Below, piece by piece: positions 36,060-46,250 of a stretch of DNA of 64,000 bases (within the stretch, counting starts at the first letter, position 1; every line of letters starts with the position of its first letter). The notes under the pieces were generated by a model. The model saw nothing but the letters and a program-made list of their open reading frames with translations. It was not told the DNA's origin and searched no databases. The stretch lies in contig CM055111.1 in assembly GCA_029204225.1 (NCBI GenBank), forward strand, positions 41,854,815 to 41,918,814. The letters run 5' to 3'. The stretch comes from Diphasiastrum complanatum (lineage: Eukaryota; Streptophyta; Lycopodiopsida; Lycopodiales; Lycopodiaceae). The translations under genes were made by a program, and so were the position numbers.

Positions 36060-36700
36060 TTAAAGTAGTATTAGCTTGAATTTTGTGGTGTTGTGGGTTG
36101 TAACAAAGGTGTTGAAGTGGGTAAAGAGTGTTTGGTGATCTAAGAGTCCTATTTGAACAACTCGTAAGGACAATATCGCGGAATGAGAAGCATCTGCATA
36201 GATATGCTCCCAATAAGGGGGTGATAATGAAGGCACTTGCACTTGAGCAACAATGATGTCTTAAAAGCATTGATAGGTTCAGGTGTAATGATGTACTTGA
36301 CATCCTTCTTCAACAACTCATAGAGAGTTTGGATGCATAGGATTAAAAGGATGCCGCTTTAACTGCGAAAGTACAATAAAGAGGATTCATGCTGATGCCA
36401 AATTCATGACATTTATAAAGATAGTTATCCAAGCAAATATAGGATCACCCTCTAAACTATAACTGTAGAATGCATCCAATCTGTCCAAATAATCATAAAA
36501 AGATAAGTTTTTGAAACCAGTCAGGTGCATTAGAAAGGTGGAATGACATGATGTGCTGACACACTTATGCACACCATTAAGTAATAACAGTAAATTTTCT
36601 TGGTCCTCATCAGTGTTTGAGCATTTGAACCTATCCAATCAAAATGCCCATGTCATCTAGAAATCTAGGTAGGCTCTTCTGATATGATTGGCAAGGATAA
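36060..36700 (-). pseudogene. Ty3/gypsy RT-RNase H relic, minus strand
   Basis: Frames on the minus strand carry HEFGISMNPLYCTFAVK (gypsy RT 'YGISLNP.K..F.V'), LYELLKKDVKY (thumb-connection 'L..LLKKD..F'), PEPINAFKTSL and, in another frame, YWEHIYADASHSAI (RNase H 'YTDAS..AIGAVL'). All are in the gypsy order but interrupted by stops. Confidence 0.55.
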
Positions 36701-37925
36701 CTCCAAGCTCAAGCTAGATAGTAAGGAGTCTCAGGGTTTTATGATGAGCAAGTAGTTGTGGATTGTGGATTGTAGATCTGTGTTGAGAGTTCATAACATC
36801 AGATGTTTATAACAATTTGATTCTGTTATGATGAAAACCATAGAAGGAGGTTATTTCTTTGCTTGGGCATCTGGAGTATGCTTCCCAAATGCGCCGTCTC
36901 GAAAAAATCGAGGATGTCAAATTTTTTTTATCATCTCAGGAAAAGGTTGTTCTTCTGTAGATTAATATACCAGATATCAACAACATCTTATTGCATCTTT
37001 TGGTGAAAGAACCCAGGTTACATAGATTGTGCAGTTCAATGAACTACAGACAGGACAGTAGATTCTTTCATCTGCCCCATAGGATCCTCAAACACTGAAA
37101 TCTTCAGACATTGATGGTTTGTCTGAGATTTGTAGCACTTTCGTAACTTATCAAGAACAAAAGCTTCAAACAAACCAGATCTCCTGCAGAGAACACGGCT
37201 TTGGAAATTGCAGATATAGAATAAATCTCCTGAATTGATGAGATGCGACATAGCATCACATCTCAAAGCTCACTAAAGTCCAATTCAAAGAGCTGCAAGC
37301 TTCTGTGCATTCGTTTTGTTGCAACGTAGATCTATAAATAAGGTTCACAGCTTTTCGGTGCAATATGGATCATAGGCTTATTTTGAAAGAAATGAATAAG
37401 TAGGTGGTGCAAAGGCTGCCTGCTACCAGAATCTCCTGCTGAATTTACAAACACAATACAAAACTCTGTAACGCAATCAGTTGCAAAACGTATGTCAAGA
37501 GGGAAAATATGCTTTAAGGTAGGCAGGACAGCTCAAATTTGCAAAAAGGCTTTTCACCAGTTCAGATCCAATAGATATGAAATTTGCTGCTTTCATTCAA
37601 AGAATCAAAAGCACTGAGAAACTATAAAATCTTGCGTAGCATTTTCAACATTCTGAAGAAATAAATCACATAATGCTCTTCTTAACAGAATCAACAGGAA
37701 TGAAAAGCTTTTGCAGTCACGTTTAGTTTGAGTGAAGCTGCATCGCATGAGAATCCTAAGGCTGGGGGCAAAGCTGCCAGTTCAATCATAACCTTTATGA
37801 TGTTGATTGTAAGCAGTTGTAGCGAGTCAGATCCTCTATTCAAACGAGCACGAAGAGGGGTACTATGCTCGTAAACACCATGACATATCTATAATGCGGA
37901 AACAATTTCGGTTTATCAATGCCGC
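36701..37925. other. Gene-free stretch
   Basis: No gene or transposon protein is recognised on either strand. It lies in the 3' flank of the RING-H2 gene. Confidence 0.45.
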
Positions 37926-38165
37926 TGTCACTTCCTTCTCAAATGCTTTTTGAAGAAATGTTTCAACAATGATAGCCTGAGTTTGATAAAAAAATTGAGC
38001 GTGAAAAAGTAAAGCAGAGGAGCTTGTTTGCTCGAAGAAGCCAAATCCTTCTCAGATACTTTTCGAGTTCTGAAAAATATGTTTCTACAGTAATAGCCCG
38101 TCTTTGATCAAGACTTTGAGCGTGAAAAAATAAAGCAGAGGTCGTGATAAGTTGCAAGATGCCAA
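37926..38165. repeat. 119-bp tandem duplication
   Basis: Two imperfect units share CTTCTCA.AT.CTTTT, AATGTTTC.ACA.TAATAGCC, TTTGAT and TTGAGCGTGAAAAAGTAAAG (or AAAATAAAG). They lie just downstream of the RING-H2 gene. Confidence 0.75.
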
Positions 38166-38315
38166 ATAGTTCTGTTTCAAGATCCATTTTCCCCTTGCAA
38201 GGATCTGACAAAACAAAACCTCCAACGCAATTTTTTCACCCCTGCTGGCCAGATTACTGAAGGATTCGAAGACACAAGATTAAAGAAGTGATGCTGCTGC
38301 CAAGTAGCCAGCCAC

Positions 38316-38900
38316 TTATACAAATGGCATTCGGACGTGAAAGGGATTGGATGTTCTGCTATGCAAAGGCTGCCGCGCAAGAGGGATTAATTCAGAGAGA
38401 GGGGTAGAGACCGGAGTTGCCTGAGGTGTAGGTAGAGGTGATGTCCGGCACATGGGACAGGACGCGTGAAGACGAAGCCATGCATCAATGCAATGAGCAT
38501 GGAATACATGGCGGCATTCCGGCAGCATCCGCAAAATCTCCTCATCCTTATAATCTCCCAAGCAAATGGAGCAAGACGTATTTTCCGCATGAGGCAGGGG
38601 TTGCTGGGAGCTAAAGATGATCTTGGGATACGTTTCCAGTGTTGCCTGATCAAGCCCAGCGCTGATGAGCCACTCCCCCCCTGCCTGACCCTGCTGCTGC
38701 GACGCATTGCTGCCGATACCTGCTGCCTGCCCAGCAATCATCTGCGCCCGCCCATGCACCCTCACGCACACATAAGATGCAAGCATGATGGTGGATACAA
38801 GCACTAGAATACCCACAGCGATCGCAATGCCATATCCCAGCCCAACTCGGCTCATACTCTCCGAAGCGAAATCCAGGGTAGAGTTATTGCCGCTAGCCAT
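38316..38900 (-). CDS. ATL-type RING-H2 E3 ubiquitin ligase (194 aa)
   Basis: Intronless plant ATL-family gene, apparently complete. Its product is a membrane-anchored E3 ligase that recruits a ubiquitin-charged E2 through its RING. A hydrophobic segment at about residues 24-46 (IAIAVGILVLVSTIMLASYV) is the membrane anchor. The GLD motif lies at 82-84 (GLDQATLETYPKIIF). The RING-H2 spans 110-151 with C110, C113, C129, H131, H134, C137, C148 and C151, giving the canonical ATL spacing C-x2-C-x15-C-x-H-x2-H-x2-C-x10-C-x2-C. The Trp typical of ATL proteins is W141. A Pro/Ser-rich tail ends at HVRMPFV. The GLGYGIAIAVG anchor resembles the ATL67/ATL69 group, but I do not assign an ortholog. The first Met precedes the anchor by a normal distance. 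A CT array and a CCCCAT repeat lie in its 5' flank. Confidence 0.93.
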   Translation of the reverse strand: MASGNNSTLDFASESMSRVGLGYGIAIAVGILVLVSTIMLASYVCVRVHGRAQMIAGQAAGIGSNASQQQGQAGGEWLISAGLDQATLETYPKIIFSSQQPLPHAENTSCSICLGDYKDEEILRMLPECRHVFHAHCIDAWLRLHASCPMCRTSPLPTPQATPVSTPLSELIPLARQPLHSRTSNPFHVRMPFV

Positions 38901-38952
38901 CCTGCTCCACGATCCTGCCTGCCTACCTGCCTATACCTCTCATACAACACAG

Positions 38953-38988
38953 CCCATCCCCATCCCCATCCCCATCTCCATCTCCATA
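38953..38988. repeat. CCCCAT / CTCCAT hexanucleotide repeat
   Basis: About six hexamer units, shifting from CCCATC to TCCATC. They lie 50-90 bp upstream of the RING-H2 start codon, probably in its 5' UTR. Confidence 0.9.
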
Positions 38989-39145
38989 TCATTATCCTAA
39001 CTACTCCTTCTGCTGCAGCAGCTACTAGATAGCATCCAATTACTTCGTATACAGCAGAATGCGATAGATCGATCACTGCTATATCTTGCAAAACTGTCAC
39101 AGAGAGTCTCTGATCTCCTTCTACTTTCTATGAATAAACAAAAAT

Positions 39146-39148
<3 letters not shown>

Positions 39149-39189
<41 letters not shown>
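39149..39189. repeat. (CT)n microsatellite, about 40 bp
   Basis: A GA run when read on the strand of the RING-H2 gene, about 250 bp upstream of its start codon. GA-rich promoter tracts are common in plant genes. Confidence 0.95.
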
Positions 39190-39192
<3 letters not shown>

Positions 39193-39289
39193 GAAGAGTA
39201 GTGACCATGGTTGTGTACTTTGTATAAGTCCTATGAAAATCTTTCTCTTTCTTTTCTTTTATGTTTCTTTTTGTTTATGCGTTCATTTA

Positions 39290-40170
39290 GAGTTAATTTA
39301 CAATGAACCCGAGTTAATTTACAATGAACCCTGGATAAATGTTACCTCTTTATATGTTAACCCTACGTATTAGTTTAATTTTTGCTACTCCCAATGATTT
39401 TACAGAGCAGAAGTGTTAATTGTTAATTTAATTTACGGTGCCTTAAAAAATTTATTCTCTTTATATGTTATTTTACAGTACAAAGGGCATTCTCCTAGCC
39501 CACCAGCCCACATTTAGGGTCAGACCAACATTTTTTAGGGCATGCCTCCGGTCCAAATTTAGGGCAATCCCTTCCACCATTCTTAAAAGGCTCCCATTCT
39601 CGAAAGGGTCCCCTCCCATTCATGGGTTCCCATTCTCGAAAGGCTCCCTCCCATACACACCTCATCAAAGCCCTTCCTGCCATCAAAGCCCTGCCCGCCA
39701 TAACCACGCTCAACAGGCTACGGCTCATCGGCTCATCAAACGCATTTTCAGCGCCATCACCACGCTCAACAGCTCATCAAACACAGTTTTAGCGCTCATC
39801 AGAGATTTTCAGCAGTCCACCAAGCTCATCAAACGTTTTCAGCTACGACACATATCAAGCTCATGATTTCAAGGAACGATTCCTTCCATCACGGCTGGTG
39901 CTCCATCGTTTCAGCTCTTCAAAGATTTTACTCCAGCTTTGTTGGTGCTCCTCAACAAATGCAACACACAGAAGGACATAGAGAGCCACATTTTTGTTTC
40001 ATTCTCGCCATAAATGTTCACATTTTTAATCTGATTCGATGCATATATGTTCCCTTCGAATATGTTAATTTATTTTTTTTCACCTGGTTTATCTATTATA
40101 GTGTTAACCCTCTATATTAGTTATGTTTCTGCTACTCCCGAGGCCTAACATTTATCCAGGGTTCAATGTA
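39290..40170. mobile_element. Foldback/MITE-like element with about 25-bp terminal inverted repeats
   Basis: The left end at 39,320-39,344 (core GAACCCTGGATAAATGTTA) has its inverted copy at 40,146-40,170 (core TAACATTTATCCAGGGTTC). They match at all but one or two positions. The left end is preceded by an exact 21-bp tandem duplication (39,290-39,310 and 39,311-39,331). Inside, a direct repeat (GTTAACCCT, then TATTAGTT and TGCTACTCCC) occurs near both ends. A GC-richer core at 39,560-39,890 has repeated CTCATCAAA words. No transposase is encoded, so if this is a transposon it is non-autonomous. No clear target duplication was found. Confidence 0.5.
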
Positions 40171-40269
40171 GTTGTGGTATTCTTGGTGATTGTGAACATT
40201 TGTACATGCTTTATGTGCTGCTTTGGACTGTGAACATTTATTTGTACATGCTTTTCGTGTTACTTTGGA

Positions 40270-40580
40270 CCTTCATCTTCATGACCTCTTACTTTGGACT
40301 TTCATCTTCACTGGGTTGTGTTATTTTGGACATTCATCTTCACTAGGTTGTCACTGACTTGTGTTATTTTGGACCTTCATCTTCCTTGGGTGGTGTTATT
40401 TTTTGACATTCATCTTCAATGGGTTGTGTTATTTTGGACATTCATCCTTATTGGGTTGTCTACTGGGTTGTGTTATTTTGGACATTCATCTTCACTGGGT
40501 TGTTTATTTTGGACATTCATCTTCACTGGGTTGTCTACTGGGTTGTGTTATTTTGGACATTCATCTTCTTTAGGTTGTCT
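40270..40580. repeat. Minisatellite with GTTATTTTGGACATTCATCT core
   Basis: About eight irregular units of 36-51 bp, each containing TTGGACATTCATCTTCACTG followed by GGTTGT, some with an extra CTACTGGGTTGT. The 111-codon frame across it is a repeat artefact. Confidence 0.92.
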
Positions 40581-41033
40581 AGGAAGTGGGTGTTTTGAGT
40601 TTGTGTTTCTCAAGGGGCCATTCTTCTAAGAACTTAATGCAGATTAGGGTCCATTTACTCGGCTCATTTCTTTTGTTCGATCTTTCTACTCTTAGGACTT
40701 GCCTTTATAGTCATGCTTCTAGGATGGGCGACTTTATGATTGTCCTATTTGTTGATGGTACCAAACAAGGCCACCCATTAGGTGGGCTTCTTTCACTTTA
40801 GCACACTTTTTTGCTTTATGAACTTATTCAATTAAACTGTAAAGGTAGAATATAGAACTATTTACATTGGAGGGTAGAATTTAAAAATCCAAATGATCCC
40901 TTTTTAATCCTAAAGCCATAAACATCATGTTAGTTAAAAAAAAGCAACTTGAAATATTAAAGTACACCATTTTGTCAATGACAGCATGGCATGTGTTAAT
41001 TTCAAACTACAAAGTCATGTTCTCCAAAACAAT

Positions 41034-41036
<3 letters not shown>
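40581..41036. other. Gene-free stretch
   Basis: No supported gene. There is no recognisable domain in the short open frames. Confidence 0.5.

Positions 41037-41098
<62 letters not shown>
41037..41098. repeat. (GA)n microsatellite, about 62 bp
   Basis: Uninterrupted GA run. Confidence 0.97.
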
Positions 41099-41102
<4 letters not shown>

Positions 41103-41321
41103 CAAAATAAGAGGTAGAATGAGGGCTGGACTGTGAGCACATGCCCCATACTCCATAGCCAAATTTGGTTCCACTAGAAGTCTTTGTTTAGTTGTAGTTC
41201 CAAGAAGCCCATGCCATGATAAGGAGGACATATTCAAGGAAAATTTTAGTGAGTTGTATAATAGAAGTAATATATTTGGACACCGAGGTATATCTAGGAG
41301 TTGATGTTGAAGGTGAATATA

Positions 41322-41935
41322 AGGTGCATGCTTTGACCATTTGAGTGTCCTCTTGAGAGTCTCCAACTCCTACTCTCCACATCACCCAAACATTATTCCT
41401 TGCGGTTCTACCATGACCATTAAATGTCACTCTAGGTGAATATATGGTGCATGCTAAGGCCGCCAGTGAGTATCCTCTCAAGAATCTCTACCTCCCATTC
41501 TTTGCACCACCCAAAGAATGTTCCTTGCAATTCTATTATCAACATAATTGTTACTCATGCATCCACCCATTTGCGCTTCACATAGTCATTCCAATACCAT
41601 CAAGGCCAAGGTAGAGTGCATCAACACACTAGTCTTGACGAAGAAGTCAACTGCAATCTCACCCAAACATTGTTCCTTGCAGTTCTATGATGAACATTAT
41701 ATGTTACTCTAGGTGAACACATGGTGCATGCTAAGGCCATTGAGTATCCTCTCAAGACTGTCTATCTCCCATACTCAAAGAATGTTCCTTGCATTTCTAT
41801 TGTGAACATGAATGTTATTCGTGCATCCACTCATTTGCACTTCACAGTCATTTAAATACCATCCAAGGTCAAGGCAGAGTGCATCAACGCAGTAGTCTTG
41901 ATGAAGAAGTCGACTACAATCTCACCTGGACAGCA
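41322..41935. repeat. Degenerate tandem repeat, period up to about 279 bp
   Basis: GGTGCATGCTTTGACC or GGTGCATGCTAAGGCC begins units near 41,322, 41,446 and 41,725. Each is followed by GAGTATCCTCTCAAGA-like, AATGTTCCTTGCA.TTCTAT-like and, in the two longer units, GCATCCAC.CATTTG.. and AGTCTTGA.GAAGAAGTC-like segments. The first unit is a short one of about 124 bp. Confidence 0.8.
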
Positions 41936-44340
41936 AAATAATCACATTATGTACAACATCATAGCTCTATCTAGTTATATGCCACCTGCACAATGATACA
42001 AGGGCAAGTTAATATAGTTGGAGACCCGCTCAAAAAAAAGTTGGACTAACTGAACATACCAACAACAAGTAGAAAGCTAAAAATTACAATACTTGAAAAT
42101 ATAAGATGCAAAACTTTCTAGTGGACAAGGACGTGTGGGATATTGTGTCCAGTGACATATTGTGGCATATGCAAGAGATAGGGAAAAAAAGTTATGATTG
42201 GAAAAGAAAAAGACACATGTCTACATCAATATGTTGATCAAAGAAAATGTTCTATCACAAAAGATTGGGTTGTATTGAAACAACTACATAAGACAACAAA
42301 TGCATCCATAATTCTCAACCTCAAAAACAAGTTTCGTACTTATATAATCCCAATATTTTAGCATATTTGCAGCACACTTACGGCTTCTTATTCCACTGAC
42401 CACTACACATTTCATGTCTCAACATTTTTCAAAGACCTGATCAATAATTGGAAAACAAAAAAAGGGAAGCCATGGTCTAATGATGAAAAAAAAACTATAG
42501 TAATGTCACATGTTACAACACATACAACCTAATATTGTCAAATTGACAGCTCAAATACTTGATAGTGTGACGTCGACTTGTTACCATGAAAAACAATATT
42601 TCAATTAATGACGTCACTTTCAAAATTGGACTAAAAAATAGGTGCATTTGTGATTAAGATACAGCTTTTCATGTATTGATGATTAAGATCTCGGACATCC
42701 AACTTGGCTTCTCTTGCCCAACTAAACGAGCCATCATCACACAGAGTCCACCATGCAAAGCTAGCATTGGCTCCATGAGATGAGTGTTTTAATAGACTAA
42801 CTTGATTTAGACAATTAACACAAATATAATGAAGATTCAATTTGGCAATGAGCCAACATGATATCAACATAGCTAGCCCAAACCATTCCAACAAGGTAAC
42901 CAACAACACATATGATGAGTCCACTTTTCCATAACCAATCAAGCCAACCGTGGCAATCGATCGAACTCGAGAGCAAAGTTGGAGCCAGCTCAACCAAACA
43001 ACATTAGTGAAAAGCCTAGCATCCAAGTGTATTTCCCTTGTATTGCTAAGAAAAAGTTATGATCCTTCTCAAGTGTATTGTCACAAAGGTGAAACTAGAA
43101 ATGGTTATCATCCCAAATGCTCATTTTATTGATCAAGGGTAAAAAGATACATTCAAATCAACACTGAATAGTCTTTGAGGCCACTAACATGAGCTTGTTG
43201 GTCACTGGCAAGGGAAGTTGAGACTTGGCACTAGAATCATGGAGCTTGTCTAGTTGCCAAGTCTTAGCTATCTATTGCCCCTCATAATTATTTTGCTATC
43301 AACTATCTCTTCTTAGTCATGGCAAACAATGTTGTACTCATCCTACACACTTTTTATAGAGAAGGTTATTCTTGGTACTTGCAAATTGGTTGGGAAACGA
43401 GTTCCAAGCACAGATTTAACTCCAAAGCTAGCCAATATATGACAACTAAGTGATTGGCAAACCATAGGTCAAAGATTCTAGTCGAACAAGATGTATACCT
43501 TACTAGTTCATCCACATGTTGAAGCCTTAGCTATGTTCATTTAGGAGCTTGAGAGAGTCACTTATTTAAGTCTTTTGGGGCCTTCTTGGTGCACCCAAGT
43601 CAGCTTTACAACGCCCTAGGAGCAAACAAGAAAGAAAAATCATTGTTGATTGTTTACGTGAGGTGAAGCACTTGGGGGTGGGGGGCTTTAGAGTCCCTTC
43701 GAATTTTTGCCCCCTTTATTCTCAAAAAGCACAATAGGAGTATAATAATGGTAGTAGTATAATCAAAGTTCATAATTAAATCTATGGATGATATTAAGTG
43801 GGTATGAGTGAGACAAAGAAAAACAAGAAATGTCCTACTTTCTTTTATAAAATATGGAAAAAGCCCATCATAGTACAAAAGAGTGTATGTGGGAAGTCAA
43901 GGCCAGAAGGCAAACTAAAATGTTGTATTGTAGCTAGCAAAAACCCAATATTGTAGTTACTCAAATCCATTGCTTGATACAAATTATTAACCAAAATAGT
44001 CACAAGTTTAGGTAGTGCCAAAAGTTGGGAAGCAGTGAAGCGATTTTTTGCAATGATGACATGTTGAAATCATCAGTAGAAATCAAGTGCTTGAGTACAA
44101 TGTCAATTGGTAGCCAACACATTGTCGACACAGAGTCGAATCAATTGTCGAGGGTTACCAAATAGTGACTGAAGCAGATTTGATAGTGGAGTCTTATCCA
44201 CTACATATTTTGGGTCCAATCTTGTGGCTCCATGTGGGACCTGCTAGGTGGATCAACAAGAGTATTCATTATTCTTCTCCTCTCTGTTTTAGGTGTAGAT
44301 TGATCATTAATAAGTTATCGTGATTACAGCTTGTGTAAGA
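41936..44340. other. Gene-free stretch
   Basis: AT-rich DNA without a supported gene. A 131-codon open frame on the minus strand (42,631-43,026) has no recognisable domain or splice context. Confidence 0.45.
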
Positions 44341-44354
44341 GCGAAATTTATAAC

Positions 44355-44575
44355 ATGGCTTGTTGGATGATCATGCTAACCTTGTGCAAACTTTTGCTAT
44401 TCAAAAGAAATTTCTAAGTAAGGAGGACTTCCAAGAGGTCTTGGTGATTGAAGAGTTTAGACTCCAAGCCAAAGAGGATCTCTCAGGGAGGAGAGGAGGA
44501 AGCTATGTTCTCAAAAGGCAAGTTCAAGGGCAAGAGCAAAGGCAATGTCTAAAGTGTTGGAAAGAGGTGTGAGAA
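44355..44575 (+). pseudogene. Copia gag relic
   Basis: LDDHANLVQTFAIQKKFLSK, then EVLVIEEFRLQAKEDLSG, resembles the copia gag segment before the zinc knuckle. A frameshift then gives EEEEAMFSKGKFKGKSKGNV, the basic pre-knuckle region. No complete CCHC follows. No upstream LTR was identified. Confidence 0.5.
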
Positions 44576-44984
44576 AAAGATAGGTCGAATAGACTCGAAT
44601 AAAAAGAAATCGAACGACAAGAATAAAAACTTATCGTGCGCAACGAAATAAACTATCTTCCTCTTTCTCTATGCATGACTACGCCTACTGATAGAAATCA
44701 TGTTCGATCTTATAGCAACTAACTTTGAAAACCATTAGTACTACAGTGATTACGTAGCCAAACATTAAGCATTGAATTATCAGACAAATAATAAGAGATT
44801 ATCAGTTACAAAAGAATTACAGAGAAGCATTCATATTGACATGATACTGAACGTAATAAAAAATAGATCGATTCAATAAAAGAAACAAATCAGAATGGAA
44901 ATGAGCACAGAGGAATTGCGGATCAAAACTGCCTGCTCTGAGCTATCTCTGAGTAATTGTAAAAGTCTAATGTGGCACTTATAT

Positions 44985-45970
44985 AGGCAGGGTTAAGTGT
45001 TAGCTAAGAGACTTGGACACGTGTGCTGGTGTTAGGACAAATCCATGCCATTCTAACCCAAGTGAGCGTTGTAGAACAAGGTATGTCACACACTACTGTC
45101 CATACTTCTGAGCATATATCTCACCAAAAGTCTAATGTGGCACTTATATGGGCATGGTTAAGTGTTGCCAGGGTTGATTGTTACGAATATGTAGGTAATA
45201 GGGTCCATCCGTACCATACTTATCCAAACAACCTGTTATACTACATATGCAATGATGGGTTCTGTATTGTTAAGTTTGGTTCTGAGCAAATCCATGCTAT
45301 ACAGAACCCTTCTATCAACCATGGTATTATGACTTTACTAAGGAGAAGTATGGTCTATAACTAATGGGAGATTTCCAATGTTTTTGCTAGGTGTTAGGAC
45401 AGATCCATGCCATTCTAACCCTTATGTAAAAACTTCATTTCTTACGCATATCCATGTTGTCTAAGAACATTATCTTGGAAGCCCTACTATTATGTATTGG
45501 GCACGGATTGTTTAAGAATAGTTAGGTTGGTTTGTAAAAAGGATTTAGAAGATATCTCTTTTAATTATGTCATTATCTAAGCATAGTAAAGAGAGGTAGA
45601 TATTAAAGTGCAACAGAAACAATCATCTCAAGATTGTTCATAATGCGTATGGTTTGTACAAAACCTGAAAGTCGTAACAAGAAACTATACCTGGATGTTC
45701 GTAGATGTGGTTTCTCTAGAGCACAAAAGGAGTCTTTATCCCATAGTTACGTTTAAGAATCAAGTAAACGTCTAAGCAGCCTATAAAGAATATTCAAGCT
45801 CGCTTGCTTTAAAGTGTTTCAATAGGTGACATACATTTTTAGAGGCTAAGTAATGGTTGGTTCACATTTGAACCAAAACGTAAGTGGTAGTAGGCTGTAG
45901 TAACAAAAAGATGCTACATTACCACAAAGCATCGATGATAGTTTAGTATCAAATGATGAGACTCTTTTAT
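44985..45970 (+). repeat. Dispersed repeat R1 (family with copies R2, R3, R4)
   Basis: Begins near AGACTTGGACACGTGTG. It contains ATCCATGCCATTCTAACCC at about 45,040 and 45,402, ATCCATGCTATACAGAACCC, and CAAGGTATGTCACACACTA. The segment 45,393-45,614 recurs inverted at 50,760-50,985. No protein is encoded. Confidence 0.8.
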
Positions 45971-46079
45971 GAGATAAACTGATTGCTTGAAAAGACATAT
46001 AGAAGTATCATTTCAGTGCTAAATCAAAAGGTGAATCGTTATGAGAAAACTATTTGTGAGGTAGACGATGAGCTTAATG

Positions 46080-46250
46080 CTTTCTATTGTCCATCGCTGG
46101 AATAGTAGAGTGTATGTTGGAAACAACTGCATTCAAAATGAATATTAGGACCTACTTTTCATCGCTGGATAGGAGGTATATCAATGAGGTGAAAGACAAA
46201 TTGCAAGTACCATTTATGAGCCTACTGTCCATCGTTGGATAGCGGCCGTA
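46080..46250. repeat. Three units of about 68 bp with TCCATCGCTGGATAG core
   Basis: The word TATTGTCCATCGCTGGAATA and two variants occur near 46,084, 46,154 and 46,221. The variants carry a TTTTCATCGC start or a TCGTTGG change. Confidence 0.85.

Noticed and set aside
36900-37300. Possible coding sequence on the minus strand near 37.0-37.27 kb
   Set aside because: A 76-codon frame without motifs or splice continuity.
38466-38807. 113-codon plus-strand frame
   Set aside because: Antisense to the RING-H2 gene, whose motif spacing fixes the real strand.
40294-40629. 111-codon frame with repeated FWTFIF/GHSSSLGC segments
   Set aside because: Direct translation of a minisatellite.
42631-43026. 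131-codon minus-strand frame
   Set aside because: No recognisable domain, unusual Cys/Trp-rich composition and no neighbouring exons.
46080-46250. Regularly spaced repeats that could suggest a CRISPR array
   Set aside because: Only three diverged units in a plant nuclear context. They are ordinary tandem repeats.
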